Assembly: GCF_000166055.1 (NCBI RefSeq)
Contig: NC_014664.1
Location: forward strand, 743,927-807,926
Length of the DNA stretch: 64,000 nucleotides
Direction of reading: 5' to 3'
From: Rhodomicrobium vannielii ATCC 17100
GTDB taxonomy: Bacteria > Pseudomonadota > Alphaproteobacteria > Rhizobiales > Rhodomicrobiaceae
The translations under genes and the position numbers were made by a program. Position 1 is the first letter of the stretch; every line of letters begins with the position of its first letter. Under the pieces are notes generated by a model. It saw nothing but the letters and a program-made list of their open reading frames with translations, was not told where the DNA came from and made no database searches. Below are positions 10,114-19,134 of this stretch, piece after piece.

Positions 10114-11856
10114 ATGGAACAGGCGTCGCGAACACTCCGGCTTTTGCAGGGCGTGCCGGCCTTCGCGGGGCTGAGCGTGGCGGAGCTTGAGCGCGTCTAT
10201 GCCTGCACGTCGCTGCGCGTTGTCGGGCCGGGCGAGACCGTTGCGCTGGCAGGGGAACCCGTGGACGATCTGGCCATCGTCGCTTCGGGGCGACTGAAGG
10301 CGCGGGAGGGCGGAGCCGCTGCGCATGAGACCGGGCAGGGCGACGCGGTCGAGGCACAAGCGTTCTTCGGCCGAGGTCCGGCTTCCTCGACCCATGAGGC
10401 GCTGCGCGAAACCGTGCTGCTCTCCCTCGCCTGGGATGACCTCGTGGCGGCCTACGCGGCGACGCCTTCGCTCATCGGCTCGTGCCTCTCGCGCGCGTTC
10501 GACGGTCATGCCGCAGCAGCCAATCGCCTGAAGGCGTCGTCGCGCCTGCTCGTGTGCCCGGCGGGCGCGAATGCGCGCCTCGACAAACCCGCGCTCGAAG
10601 CGCTGCTGCTGGCGCTGGAAGAGACGGCCGAGGTCCGCGTGCTCCGGCAAGAAACGTTCGGGGGCAGCCTTCCGGGGGCGCTTGCCTTCGACGATCCAGC
10701 GATGGCGCATTGGCTTCAGGAGCAGGAACTGAAATTCGACGTCACGGTAGTAATCGCCGATGGCTCCGACCAAGCCTTCGCGGCGGACGCTGTCTGCGAG
10801 GCCGATGAGATCGTGTTTCTGGCGCAGGGCCGCGCGACGGAGCTATCCGACCTCGAACGGCATGCCATCGAGCGGCGCGGGCCGGAGCGGTGCAGCCTCG
10901 TCATCGCCAGCGACGGCATCGAGGTGAGGAAGGCGGCGGAGTGGTTGCCGCTCCGACCCTATCGAACCTCGCTCTTCATCGATTTCTCGGTTCCGCGCGC
11001 GACGGGGCAGCTTGCCAGTGCGCTTCTCGGGCGCGGTAGTACCGTCGTAGCGACAAGCTCAGGCGTCTACGCGGCGGCGATCCTCGGTGCGCTTCAGGCT
11101 TTCGAGGCGAGCGGCGCGCCCGCAACGGCACTCGCCGCTGCCGGAAGCGCCGTTCTGCCCGCGGGGATGCTCGCCTGCGGTGTGACACTGGCCGACGCCG
11201 AAGACCTTTTTCGCGAGCTTGCGAACCCGCTGCTGTGGAAACGCGCTGGCCGTGCCGAGGCTGGACTATACGAGGCCTTGGCTGTTGACGCGGTGCTTGG
11301 CTCGGCGCTGGCGGGGCTCGACATCGCGCTTGCATCGCGACCGTTCGCGGCGCTTTCGCTCTCGCTGTCGAAAGATGCGCCCGCCGTCCATTGCGGCGGC
11401 GGGCTGCATGCCGCCATCCGAGCCGGTATCCTGCCGCCGGGCCTGCTCCCGCCGCTCATACCGGAGGATGGTGCGATCCTCGTCAGCGGCGAGTGCGAGA
11501 CCGAAGCGCTTCTCGAAGCGGCGGAGCGGCTTTCCCCCGCGCCGCCCGTGTTCCTGCATCCGGCCGTGCCCGGCCTTGGCGCTTCGCCGATGTCGTACAG
11601 GCAGGCTGTGGGCGGCTCCCAGTTCAGGCTGGCGCCGTTTCAGTCGCCGGGGCCGATCGACAAGCGCCTGCGTATCGAAAGCGTGCTCGGCGCGTATCAG
11701 TCCCGCCGCCGCCGTCCGGTCGATGGCGCGCCCGTCGCTTACGCCGTCCCCGTTGCCGAGGGCATAAGCCCCATGGATTGGGGCGAATGGGCGCGGCTCA
11801 GGGATGCGGCGTTCGACTGGATGTCGGCCGAGATCGAGAAGACGCGCGTCCCATAG
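10114..11856 (+). CDS. Cyclic-nucleotide-binding-like protein with a degenerate patatin (NTE-type) domain
   Basis: A 580-residue protein in the order of bacterial NTE-type phospholipases. Residues ~1-115 resemble a Crp-type effector domain (LLQGVPAFAGLSVAELERVY, then a VASGRLKA strand); ~150-290 match the NTE linker (WLQEQELKFDVTVVIAD); ~300-560 align with patatin. The catalytic motifs are altered. Where GGGARG is expected there is VATSSGVYAA. The GxSxG elbow reads AAGSAVL, keeping Ser but losing both key Gly. The DGG/DGA motif reads VSGE, losing the Asp. I infer a non-catalytic, possibly regulatory paralogue. AGGGGAGG precedes the ATG. It is transcribed alone, convergent with adenosine kinase. 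Confidence 0.75.
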   Translation: MEQASRTLRLLQGVPAFAGLSVAELERVYACTSLRVVGPGETVALAGEPVDDLAIVASGRLKAREGGAAAHETGQGDAVEAQAFFGRGPASSTHEALRETVLLSLAWDDLVAAYAATPSLIGSCLSRAFDGHAAAANRLKASSRLLVCPAGANARLDKPALEALLLALEETAEVRVLRQETFGGSLPGALAFDDPAMAHWLQEQELKFDVTVVIADGSDQAFAADAVCEADEIVFLAQGRATELSDLERHAIERRGPERCSLVIASDGIEVRKAAEWLPLRPYRTSLFIDFSVPRATGQLASALLGRGSTVVATSSGVYAAAILGALQAFEASGAPATALAAAGSAVLPAGMLACGVTLADAEDLFRELANPLLWKRAGRAEAGLYEALAVDAVLGSALAGLDIALASRPFAALSLSLSKDAPAVHCGGGLHAAIRAGILPPGLLPPLIPEDGAILVSGECETEALLEAAERLSPAPPVFLHPAVPGLGASPMSYRQAVGGSQFRLAPFQSPGPIDKRLRIESVLGAYQSRRRRPVDGAPVAYAVPVAEGISPMDWGEWARLRDAAFDWMSAEIEKTRVP

Positions 11857-11908
11857 AGCAATTCCGGGAAAGTGGGACGGTTGCAAAACCCAGAAGGACG
11901 CGCTTCGA

Positions 11909-12901
11909 TCAGATGAGGCCGTGCGATTGGGCAAGGGCGGCCAGCGGGCGTTGTGGACGCGGCCCGACTTGCGTGATCACCTCCGAGGCGCACAGGCTGC
12001 CGATCCTCGCGCAGGTTTCAAGGTCGCGGCCCGTGGAGAGGCCGAACAGGAAGCCCGCCGCGTAGAGGTCGCCCGCGCCGGTGGCGTCCACGAGCTTTTC
12101 GATCTTCACCGCGGGGACGGCGACTGTGGTCTCGCCTTCGAGGATGACGGACCCCTTCTCGCTGCGGGTGATGGCGGCAAGCGCGCATTCCGAACGGATG
12201 GCCGCGCAGGCTTCGTCGAACGACGCGCCCGGATAAAGAGCCAACAGTTCCTTCTCGTTCGCGAAGACGATATCGACGCTCTCACGGATGAATTTGCGGA
12301 AGCCTTCGCGGTGACGGTCCACGCAGAACGGATCGGACAGCGTGAAGGCGAGCTTCGTGCCGCGCGCATGCGCGATTTCGCCCGCCGCAAAAAACGCCTG
12401 CCGCGCGGGGATGGGATCGAATAAATAGCCTTCGAGATAGACGATCTCCGCCGCAGCGATGGCGTCCGCATCGAGATTGGCCTCGGAATATTCCGCCGCC
12501 GCGCCGAGATTGGTATTCATGGTGCGCTCGCCATCGGGCGTGACGAGAATGAGGCAGCGTCCGGTCGGCGTGCCGCTGCCGTCCTTCGCGCCGAAGAAGC
12601 TGACGCCTGTCGCCTTGATGTCGTGCGCGAAGGCGTCCGCGAACTGGTCCTGACCGACCTTGCCCGCAAAGCCGGCCTTGCCGCCGAGCGACGCGATGCC
12701 CGCGCAGGTGTTTGCCGCCGAGCCGCCGCTCGCCTCGACTGCCGGTCCCATGCAGCTGTAAAGCGCGGTCGCTTCTTCCGGCGAGGTAAGCCGCATCGTG
12801 CCCTTCACCAGCGAAAACTCTTCGAGGAGGCTTTCCTCGCAGGAGGCGATGATATCGACCAGCGCATGGCCGATCCCGAGCACGTGAAGCGATTTCGTCA
12901 T
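11909..12901 (-). CDS. Adenosine kinase-like PfkB-family sugar kinase
   Basis: A 330-residue protein of the ribokinase/PfkB family. Signature 1 is in ASGGSAANTCAGIASLGG near residue 57 and signature 2 is VDATGAGDLYAAGFLFGL near residue 275, whose Asp is the catalytic base. The N-terminus (LHVLGIGHALVDII) and the YLEGYLFD segment resemble alphaproteobacterial adenosine kinases, so phosphorylation of adenosine to AMP is the best guess; another nucleoside or sugar substrate cannot be excluded. It lies 18 bases downstream of nth in the same direction. Confidence 0.88.
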   Translation of the reverse strand: MTKSLHVLGIGHALVDIIASCEESLLEEFSLVKGTMRLTSPEEATALYSCMGPAVEASGGSAANTCAGIASLGGKAGFAGKVGQDQFADAFAHDIKATGVSFFGAKDGSGTPTGRCLILVTPDGERTMNTNLGAAAEYSEANLDADAIAAAEIVYLEGYLFDPIPARQAFFAAGEIAHARGTKLAFTLSDPFCVDRHREGFRKFIRESVDIVFANEKELLALYPGASFDEACAAIRSECALAAITRSEKGSVILEGETTVAVPAVKIEKLVDATGAGDLYAAGFLFGLSTGRDLETCARIGSLCASEVITQVGPRPQRPLAALAQSHGLI

Positions 12902-12919
12902 GGTTTTTCGTGTTCCGTT

Positions 12920-13678
12920 TCAGTTGACGCTAGCGCCGCCGCTTGGCGCCGTGGATGGGGTTTTCGGCTCGAACCGGCACAGATCGGCGATGAGACATCG
13001 CCAGCATTCCGGTTTTCGCGCCTTGCAGACGTAGCGCCCATGCAGGATGAGCCAGTGATGCGCGTTCAGCGCGAAGCGGGCGGGAACGACGCGTTCGAGG
13101 CCCAACTCCACCGCGAGCGGCGTTTTCCCCGGCGCGAGCCCGGTGCGGTTCGCGACGCGGAAGATGTGTGTGTCGACGGCGATGGTCGGCTCGCCGAAGG
13201 CGACATTCAGCACGACATTCGCCGACTTGCGCCCGACACCCGGCAGGCTTTCGAGCGCGTCGCGGTCTTTCGGCACCACGCCGCCCCAGGTTTCGACGAG
13301 CGCCTTCGAAAGCGCCACGACGTTTCTGGCCTTCGTGTTGAAAAGCCCGATGGTCTTGATAGCGTCGCGGACCTTGTCTTCCCCGAGCGCCAGCATCTTT
13401 TCCGGCGTGTCCGCCTTGGCGAACAGCGCCTTTGTGGCCTTGTTGACGCCCGCATCTGTCGCCTGTGCCGAGAGCACCACCGCGACAAGGAGCGTGAACG
13501 GGTTCACATAGTCGAGTTCGGTGCGCGGGTCCGGCATGGCGGCCGCGAACCGGGAAAACAGCTCACCGATCTCCTCCGCTGAAAGAAGGGAAGAGGTGTC
13601 GCCCGTCCGTTTCTCTTTCGTCGCGGGGGTCAGCCTGGCCTTCGCCTTTCGGCCTCCCGCAACACAGGGCTTTTCCAT
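12920..13678 (-). CDS. nth: Endonuclease III (DNA glycosylase/AP lyase)
   Basis: A 252-residue base-excision repair enzyme for oxidised pyrimidines. The helix-hairpin-helix with the catalytic Lys region is LPGVGRKSANVVLNVAFG, the catalytic Asp is in AVDTHIFRVANRTGLA, and the [4Fe-4S] cluster cysteines have the exact C-x6-C-x2-C-x5-C spacing (CKARKPECWRCLIADLC). The N-terminal 35 residues are basic and longer than in E. coli. The adenosine kinase gene follows closely and may share a transcript. Confidence 0.96.
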   Translation of the reverse strand: MEKPCVAGGRKAKARLTPATKEKRTGDTSSLLSAEEIGELFSRFAAAMPDPRTELDYVNPFTLLVAVVLSAQATDAGVNKATKALFAKADTPEKMLALGEDKVRDAIKTIGLFNTKARNVVALSKALVETWGGVVPKDRDALESLPGVGRKSANVVLNVAFGEPTIAVDTHIFRVANRTGLAPGKTPLAVELGLERVVPARFALNAHHWLILHGRYVCKARKPECWRCLIADLCRFEPKTPSTAPSGGASVN

Positions 13679-13978
13679 GTCGGGCCGGTGAACCGGGTTA
13701 CAATGCTCTGGTCACACTCCGGCGGCGGGTATCAGCTGCGGAAAGCAAAGCCGGAGTTTTCGCTTCCGCGTGTCTTTGCTGCCTCATCGCGAGCGCGGGC
13801 GCAAGAGCTTTGTCGTACGAAAGGCGTAAGCAAGGCCTTCTTGAGCGTGGCGGGCCGCGCTTGCGCCCGGTTTTCGCCATAATCGACACGCCACCGGCGC
13901 TTAGCGGGAGCGCGAGGCGAAACGCCGCGCCGAATCCGAATCGGGGCGTTGCTCAATTCGGATTCGCGAAAGGCGAGG
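13679..13978. other. 300-base spacer without a supported gene
   Basis: It lies between the nth start and the gpmA stop, both on the minus strand. Short overlapping frames on both strands have no ribosome-binding site or recognisable product. It should hold the nth promoter; no specific element was recognised. Confidence 0.5.
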
Positions 13979-14599
13979 CTACGCGGTCAGCGTCTTCTTC
14001 GACGCCGCGGACCCATCCGGGTTCAGGCGATAGACATAAGGTTCGCCCGTTGCGAGGTTGAGTTTCAGGATTTCCTCGGTCGAAAGCCCGTCGAGTTTCA
14101 TGATAAGCGCGCGCAGCGAATTGCCGTGGGCGGCGACGATCACATTCCGGCCCGCTTTTACCTGCGGCAATATTTCCGCCTCGTAATAGGGCAGCACGCG
14201 CGCGGCCGTGTCCTTCAGGCTTTCGCCGCCGGGGGGTGGGATGTCGTAAGAGCGCCGCCAGATATGCACCTGCTCCTCGCCCCATTTCGCGCGCGCGTCA
14301 TCCTTGTTGAGGCCAGCGAGGTCGCCATAGTCGCGCTCGTTCAGCGCCTGATTCTCCACGACCGGAATGGTGCGCTGGCCGAGTTCATCGAGGATGAGCG
14401 ACAGCGTGTGCTGCGCGCGTGTGAGCGCGCTCGTGAAAGCGATGTCGAAGGCATAGCCGTCCTTCTTCAGGAGTTCACCCGCCTGGCGCGCTTCGTCGAT
14501 GCCCTTCTCGGTGAGGTCGGGGTCGCGCCAGCCGGTGAAGAGGTTGAGCTTGTTCCATTCGCTCTCGCCGTGGCGAACGAGCACGAGCACGTTGTTCAT
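13979..14599 (-). CDS. gpmA: 2,3-bisphosphoglycerate-dependent phosphoglycerate mutase
   Basis: A 206-residue cytosolic enzyme interconverting 3- and 2-phosphoglycerate in glycolysis and gluconeogenesis. The phosphohistidine motif [10 protein letters not shown] is at the N-terminus, followed by [24 protein letters not shown], and the second His in [12 protein letters not shown]. The length fits the short alphaproteobacterial form. It sits 36 bases downstream of dapB in the same direction, probably cotranscribed, an arrangement seen in other alphaproteobacteria. Confidence 0.95.
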   Translation of the reverse strand: MNNVLVLVRHGESEWNKLNLFTGWRDPDLTEKGIDEARQAGELLKKDGYAFDIAFTSALTRAQHTLSLILDELGQRTIPVVENQALNERDYGDLAGLNKDDARAKWGEEQVHIWRRSYDIPPPGGESLKDTAARVLPYYEAEILPQVKAGRNVIVAAHGNSLRALIMKLDGLSTEEILKLNLATGEPYVYRLNPDGSAASKKTLTA

Positions 14600-14635
14600 T
14601 GCTGTATCCTTCGAGTTTCGCGAAAAAGCGGGGCG

Positions 14636-15433
14636 TCAGAGCCCCAAGACGTTGCGCATTGAGAAAAGACCGGGGCCTTTGCCTTGACCCCAGAGCGCGG
14701 CAGCGACAGCGCCCCGCGCGAAAATCTGCCGGTCTTCGGCGCGGTGCGACAACTCGATGCGCTCGCCGGTGCCTGCGAAGATCACGCTGTGATCGCCGAC
14801 GACGGAGCCGCCGCGCAGCGCCGCGAAGCCGATCGCGCCGAGCGGACGCTCGCCCGTATGGCCTTCGCGCGCGGTAATCTTGTGGTCGGCAAGCTGGATG
14901 TGACGGCCATCGGCGGCCGCTTCGCCCAGAAGCAGCGCGGTGCCGGACGGCGCGTCAACCTTGTGCTTGTGGTGCATCTCGATGATTTCGATGTCGAATC
15001 GCTCGTCGAGGGCGGCGGCGGCTTTCTCAACCAGCGCCGCGAGCAGGTTCACGCCGAGACTCATATTGCCCGACTTGATGATTGTGGCGTGGCGGGCGGC
15101 AGCCTCGATCTTCGCCTCGTCATCGGGGGAAAAGCCCGTCGTGCCGATGACGTGCACGATGCGCGCCTGCGCGGCGAGGCCAGCGGTTTCAACGCTCGCG
15201 GCGGGGGTGGTGAAATCGAGCACGCCGTCGACATGGGTGAACAGCGAAATGGCGTCGCTCGTGATCTCGACGCCGAGCGGGCCGACACCGGCGATTTCGC
15301 CCGCATCCTTGCCGATAAAGGGCGAGCCCGCGCGCTCGACTGCGCCTGAGACATCGCAATTCGGTGTTTCGTGAATGGTGCGGATCAGCGCGCGCCCCAT
15401 TCGTCCGGCAGCGCCCATGATTGCCAAGCGCAT
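14636..15433 (-). CDS. dapB: 4-hydroxy-tetrahydrodipicolinate reductase
   Basis: A 265-residue enzyme of lysine and meso-diaminopimelate biosynthesis. The N-terminal nucleotide-binding motif is [16 protein letters not shown], and the substrate-binding/catalytic block is [16 protein letters not shown]. The ATG at 15433 starts exactly at the conserved N-terminus, whereas an in-frame ATG 15 codons upstream would add a non-conserved stretch. The gene leads a probable dapB-gpmA unit; its upstream spacer carries a dispersed repeat. Confidence 0.95.
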   Translation of the reverse strand: MRLAIMGAAGRMGRALIRTIHETPNCDVSGAVERAGSPFIGKDAGEIAGVGPLGVEITSDAISLFTHVDGVLDFTTPAASVETAGLAAQARIVHVIGTTGFSPDDEAKIEAAARHATIIKSGNMSLGVNLLAALVEKAAAALDERFDIEIIEMHHKHKVDAPSGTALLLGEAAADGRHIQLADHKITAREGHTGERPLGAIGFAALRGGSVVGDHSVIFAGTGERIELSHRAEDRQIFARGAVAAALWGQGKGPGLFSMRNVLGL

Positions 15434-15493
15434 GGCCTGTACCTCGCCTGTTTTGTTTCGGCGCATATCATAAGGCAAAGGGGATTACGAGTC

Positions 15494-15660
15494 CTAGCGC
15501 GGTGAATTTTACATCTGATTCACGCCCGCCGGTGACACCATCATCAAATGTAAAATTCGAAACCGCACTGGAATCGATCGGTCACTAGTGCTCTTGTGGC
15601 GCATACGTTTGCTGGAAAGCGTGCAGCAACGTGGACCAAACGTATGAGCCAGAGCACGAG
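15494..15660 (+). repeat. Copy A of a ~160-bp dispersed palindromic repeat
   Basis: Two hairpin modules. The first pairs GCGGTGAATTTTACATCTGA with an arm reading TCAAATGTAAAATTCGAAACCGC apart from three extra bases. The second pairs GTGCTCT...CATACGTTTG with CAAACGTATG...AGAGCAC. A CTAG stands at the left edge. An inverted, diverged copy occurs at 51521-51677, sharing GTAAAATTCGAAAC, GGAATC and AGCGTGCAGCAA in the same order and spacing. No frame in it looks coding. It could be a non-autonomous transposon or a structured intergenic repeat; which one cannot be settled from two copies. Confidence 0.8.
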
Positions 15661-15704
15661 TGGAGTCACGGGCGCCGCGCGTTCCAGCTCGAATGTCAAA
15701 TATG

Positions 15705-15737
15705 AAAAAGGGCGCGGCCTTGCGGCGCGCGCCCCTT
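15705..15737 (-). terminator. Terminator of the small membrane protein gene
   Basis: On the minus strand, a GC-rich stem with arms AAGGGGCGCG and CGCGCCCTT (one bulged base) is followed by TTTTT. It lies 25 bases after the stop of the gene at 15762-16220, a good intrinsic terminator. Confidence 0.65.
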
Positions 15738-15761
15738 GTGAAATCGGAGGGAAGCTTTCGC

Positions 15762-16220
15762 TTACATCTCGCCGCCGCCGAAGGAGACGGTGCGACGGTT
15801 GAGAACGAACCGGATCCAGATCGTCAGCAGGAATTCCGACGCGCCCGCCACGATCAACACGGCCAGCGAATTCAGCTGATAGGCCGAAATCTGTTCCTTG
15901 AATGTCGGGCTGATGATGATCTGCACGAGGATCACGAGACCCGCGACGACCGGTGCGATGGCGAGCACCGAATCGAGCACGCCAAGCGCGCGGATCTGGC
16001 TCGCGGAAAAGAGCAGGAACATCATCTGGATGATGAGGTAGAAAAAACCGATCCAGACAGGCACGGCCCAAGCCACGCCGCCGGTCTCGCCCGGCGTATA
16101 GGCTGGATAGGAACCGATGAAAAATGCGCCGCCGATTGTGGCGAACAGAGCCAGAAGAATGCTGAACCATTCCTCGGGGTTCGTGCTTGCGCGACGCCGC
16201 CGATCGTCTTCAAATGACAT
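15762..16220 (-). CDS. Four-helix integral membrane protein of unknown function
   Basis: A 152-residue protein with a short charged N-terminus (MSFEDDRRRRASTNPEEW) and four probable membrane helices at about residues 19-38, 50-72, 82-102 and 115-138, ending in a basic tail. No enzymatic or transport motif was recognised. It is flanked by its own terminator and a 300-base spacer, so it is a single-gene unit. The inner membrane is the expected location. Confidence 0.75.
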   Translation of the reverse strand: MSFEDDRRRRASTNPEEWFSILLALFATIGGAFFIGSYPAYTPGETGGVAWAVPVWIGFFYLIIQMMFLLFSASQIRALGVLDSVLAIAPVVAGLVILVQIIISPTFKEQISAYQLNSLAVLIVAGASEFLLTIWIRFVLNRRTVSFGGGEM

Positions 16221-16463
16221 GATTATCCCTTCCTTGAGTCTATTGCGTGAAAGCTAACCGCGTCGTGCAATGCCACCCTCGCGGCCGTCACGGCGCCGGA
16301 ATTCGTGTCTGCATCGGAATGGCCCCTGCTGGCCCGATGCACAGGCGAAGGCAAGTTCCGGCAAAACCGGAAAGCCTCGCCCACACTGGCAAGGCCGCCC
16401 CCAATGGAAGATCAGGTGTAACCCGGCACCGATCCGTGCAAGATCCGATGTCGGAATTTTGAC

Positions 16464-16492
16464 GGGGGCGCGGCAATTGTACCAACGCCCCC
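16464..16492 (-). terminator. Hairpin after ppa
   Basis: GGGGGCG and CGCCCCC pair perfectly around a 15-base loop, 26 bases beyond the ppa stop on the minus strand. It is followed by GTCAAAATT rather than a clean T-tract, so confidence is moderate. Confidence 0.4.
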
Positions 16493-16517
16493 AAATACAG
16501 CCATGAGCGTCCGGGGA

Positions 16518-17051
16518 TCAGCCCTTTTTCCGGCCGTCCTCGATCGCCTTCAGAATGAGGTCGCGCGCTTCCGCTTCGCCGCCCCAACGGTCGATCTTCA
16601 CCCACTTGCCAAGTTCGAGATCCTTGTAGTGCTCATAGAAATGGGCGATGCGGTTGCGAAGCATGTCCGGCAGGTCGGTGTAATCTCTGATGCCGCGATA
16701 GGTCGGCGAAATCTTGTCCGAAGGCACCGCGATGATCTTTTCGTCGCCGCCTGCTTCGTCGCGCATGAAAAGAACGCCGATCGGGCGGCAGTTGCAGATC
16801 GCGCCCGGCACGATCGGCCGGTTATTCGCGATGAGCACGTCGAGCGGATCGCCGTCTTCCGACAGCGTGTGCGGCACAAAGCCGTAATTGCCCGGATAGT
16901 GCATCGCGGTGTACAGCATGCGGTCGACGAACAGCGTTCCCGACGGCTTGTCGAGTTCGTACTTGATCGGTTCGCCGCCAATGGGAACCTCGACGAGCAC
17001 GTTGATATCGAAAGGCGGGTTGTTGCCGATCGGGATGGAGTCAATGCGCAT
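16518..17051 (-). CDS. ppa: Inorganic pyrophosphatase (family I)
   Basis: A 177-residue soluble enzyme that hydrolyses pyrophosphate and drives biosynthetic reactions. It contains [28 protein letters not shown] and the metal-binding signature DGDPLDVL, and ends in the usual family I C-terminal region. The ATG at 17051 matches the conserved start [13 protein letters not shown]; an upstream in-frame ATG would add 32 non-conserved residues. It is divergent from the exported protein gene at 17195. Confidence 0.96.
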   Translation of the reverse strand: MRIDSIPIGNNPPFDINVLVEVPIGGEPIKYELDKPSGTLFVDRMLYTAMHYPGNYGFVPHTLSEDGDPLDVLIANNRPIVPGAICNCRPIGVLFMRDEAGGDEKIIAVPSDKISPTYRGIRDYTDLPDMLRNRIAHFYEHYKDLELGKWVKIDRWGGEAEARDLILKAIEDGRKKG

Positions 17052-17194
17052 TCGTTTGCCCTTGTGATAATTTGAGCGTGTCGTAGCGCAGTCGGAGCCG
17101 ATTTTCCATCTTTTTGCGGCGATACGGCGCAGATAAGCCTTGCGCACTAGGGTTACTTCTTTAGAAGCAAAAGACAGTGGGGGGAATAGTTTTC

Positions 17195-17701
17195 ATGCAA
17201 CGCGAGCAGGTTTTCCCGATGCCCACGCCTCGTTTATTTGCTTATGCCCTTGCGATAACGCTTGGTATGGCCGCTCCGGTGCTTGGCGGTGAACCGCGAG
17301 AAATCAGAGCTTTCGTCAAGACCATATTCAAGGAGAAGATCGAGGACATCAAGACGGGCATATACTGCCGCGCCTTCTCCTGCGAGTTCGAGGTGGAGAG
17401 CTTTTTCGCCACCGAAACCGATCCCAAGACATACGCGCTTTCGACGACCGGCTGGCTCGAAGGTACGATCCCCGGGCTTCACGGCTCGGCCAAGCGCACT
17501 GTGGGCCTGACCGCGTCCTATACGCGCGGCACTTGCATCGTTAAGGATGTGAAGCCGATCTTCGACAAGACGACCAACAACAACGGCTGGGGCGCGTCGA
17601 AGATCGAGGCTGTTTTCAAGCGGATCGAAATTCCGGCAATCGTGGTGCTGACGCCGGAAGACTGCAAGAAGGTGGACGAATACATCTTCGCGGGGTCTTG
17701 A
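17195..17701 (+). CDS. Exported hypothetical protein (168 aa)
   Basis: The N-terminus (MPTPRLFAYALAITLGMAAPVLGG) is a clear signal peptide, so the product should act in the periplasm. The mature part has four cysteines (IYCRAFSCEFEVES, GTCIVKD, PEDCKKVDEY) that could form two disulfides. No known domain was recognised. The ATG at 17195 has a GGGGGGAA ribosome-binding site; an internal ATG at 17219 begins the signal peptide directly and is the alternative. It is divergent from ppa. Confidence 0.7.
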   Translation: MQREQVFPMPTPRLFAYALAITLGMAAPVLGGEPREIRAFVKTIFKEKIEDIKTGIYCRAFSCEFEVESFFATETDPKTYALSTTGWLEGTIPGLHGSAKRTVGLTASYTRGTCIVKDVKPIFDKTTNNNGWGASKIEAVFKRIEIPAIVVLTPEDCKKVDEYIFAGS

Positions 17702-17812
17702 GCCGCAAGGCAGCGGGGCAATAACGCTCGGCGAAGAAAAGCGGAAACAGGCGCCGTTTCCCGCAAGCCGCGCCCCGGCTTTCGCGCGGGAACGCCGCCG
17801 CCCGACCGCATC

Positions 17813-18556
17813 TTACGCGCTGAGCTTCTCCATGACCTTGTCGCTCATCTCGAAGTTCGCGTAGACCTTCTGCACGTCGTCGGAATCTTCCAGCGAATCG
17901 ATGAGCTTCAGAAGCTTCTCGCCCTTTTCCTCGTCCACCTCGACGGTGTTTTGCGGGCGCCATCCGATAGCGGCCGATTTCGCCGGGCCGAACTTCTTTT
18001 CAAGCTCAGCCTGAACCTCGCTGAACGCGTCGATGGTGGTCGTCAGCCAGTGCGCCTCGGCGTCGGACTCGCAATCGTCGGCGCCCGCCTCGATGGCGGC
18101 TTCCAGCATCTCTTCCGCGCTTCCGGCAGAAAGCGGATATTCGATCTCGCCCACGCGGTCGAAGCTGAACGACACCGCGCCCGTTTCGCCAAGGTTTCCG
18201 CCGTACTTCGTGAACAGCGAGCGCACCTCGCCCGCCGTGCGGTTGCGGTTGTCGGTGAGCGCTTCCACGATGATGCCGACGCCGCCGGGCGCAAAACCTT
18301 CATAGCGCACTTCGATGTAATCCGCGCCGCCCGCTTCCTGGCTCTTCTTGATCGCGCGCTCGATGTTGTCTTTCGGCATGTTCTGCGCGCGGGCCGCAAG
18401 GATGGCTGTGCGAAGACGCGGGTTCATTGCGGGGTCGGGCAACCCGATCTTTGCGGCGGCAGTGATTTCGCGCGCGAACTTGGAAAACATCTTCGAGCGC
18501 TTCGAATCCTGAGCGCCCTTGCGATACATGATGTTCTTGAATTGCGAATGCCCTGA
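17813..18556 (-). CDS. yebC: YebC/PmpR-family protein (TACO1 homologue)
   Basis: A 247-residue protein beginning [20 protein letters not shown], the family's N-terminal signature (usually HSKW; here HSQF). It continues [19 protein letters not shown], then [20 protein letters not shown]. The family was described as DNA-binding regulators and more recently as a ribosome-associated factor easing translation of difficult stretches; which applies here is not shown. The start was chosen to match the conserved N-terminus. It is not linked to ruvC here, as it often is elsewhere, and stands divergent from the CsoR-type gene. Confidence 0.93.
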   Translation of the reverse strand, partial: SGHSQFKNIMYRKGAQDSKRSKMFSKFAREITAAAKIGLPDPAMNPRLRTAILAARAQNMPKDNIERAIKKSQEAGGADYIEVRYEGFAPGGVGIIVEALTDNRNRTAGEVRSLFTKYGGNLGETGAVSFSFDRVGEIEYPLSAGSAEEMLEAAIEAGADDCESDAEAHWLTTTIDAFSEVQAELEKKFGPAKSAAIGWRPQNTVEVDEEKGEKLLKLIDSLEDSDDVQKVYANFEMSDKVMEKLSA

Positions 18557-18799
18557 CATGGGTAGCCTTTGTGTTCGTCTCGATTTGTCCGCTGATTGGA
18601 TGCGTTGTCGCAATTTTCGCGCGCGAGCACAAGATTTGCGTCACGCCTTTGCAGCCGAAACCGCGATTGGCAACGCCATGCGTTTTGCGGCGGCTCGCGT
18701 TCGATCAGGATGAGCGCAAAGCGGGCAGCCGTCAACGACATCGCCCGCATCAACATGCGCGGTCATGCGCTTGGCGCCCGAGCGATTCGTTGTCTGTCA

Positions 18800-18814
18800 T
18801 ACCCCGTGATGGTA
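18800..18814 (+). promoter_or_regulatory. Candidate CsoR-type operator
   Basis: TACC (18800-18803) and GGTA (18811-18814) form an inverted repeat with a GC-rich centre, 10 bases before the regulator's start codon. CsoR proteins autoregulate through TACC...GGTA-like operators. The match is short, so this is only a candidate. Confidence 0.35.
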
Positions 18815-18824
18815 CAAATTTCCG

Positions 18825-19097
18825 ATGCAGGACGGCAAGGACAAGAGGCTGCGACGACTGGCGCGCATCGAAGGTCAAGTGCGCGGCATCGCGCGCATGG
18901 TTGCCGATGAACGCTATTGCATCGACATCATTACCCAGATCGCTGCGGTGCAGGCCGCCCTTCGCAAGGTGGAAAGCGAAATCCTGGAGAACCACGTCAG
19001 CCATTGCGTCGAGCATGCGATTCAGAGCGGCAACGCTGAGGAACAGCGCAGCAAGGTAGCCGAACTGATGGAGGTGCTGAACCGTCGTCTGCGCTGA
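18825..19097 (+). CDS. CsoR/FrmR/RcnR-family metal-sensing repressor, copper type by ligands
   Basis: A 90-residue all-helical regulator with the family core RLARIEGQVRGIARMV. The ligand positions are Cys32, His57 and Cys61 (YC..., NHVSHC), the exact C-H-C spacing of Cu(I)-sensing CsoR, whereas RcnR and FrmR differ at the third or other positions. I therefore infer copper sensing, although a formaldehyde dehydrogenase gene lies about 1.1 kb downstream, which would suit FrmR. No copper transporter gene adjoins it. A candidate operator overlaps its leader. Confidence 0.85.
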   Translation: MQDGKDKRLRRLARIEGQVRGIARMVADERYCIDIITQIAAVQAALRKVESEILENHVSHCVEHAIQSGNAEEQRSKVAELMEVLNRRLR

Positions 19098-19116
19098 TAC
19101 TTGCAGCGTTAAATTG

Positions 19117-19134
19117 CTGTTACGTTTCTGTCTT
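19117..19134 (+). promoter_or_regulatory. Candidate Pho box upstream of phoU
   Basis: CTGTTAC (from 19117) and CTGTCTT (from 19128) are repeated at an 11-bp interval, the spacing and consensus (CTGTCAT-like) recognised by PhoB. They lie about 140 bases before the phoU start. This suggests phosphate-starvation control of phoU; the second repeat deviates at two positions. Confidence 0.45.

Noticed and set aside
11857..11908. Short sequence beginning AGAGCAATTCCGGGAAAG after the patatin-like gene, resembling rhizobial palindromic repeats
   Set aside because: No second copy in the window and no convincing palindrome, so it cannot be supported as a repeat.
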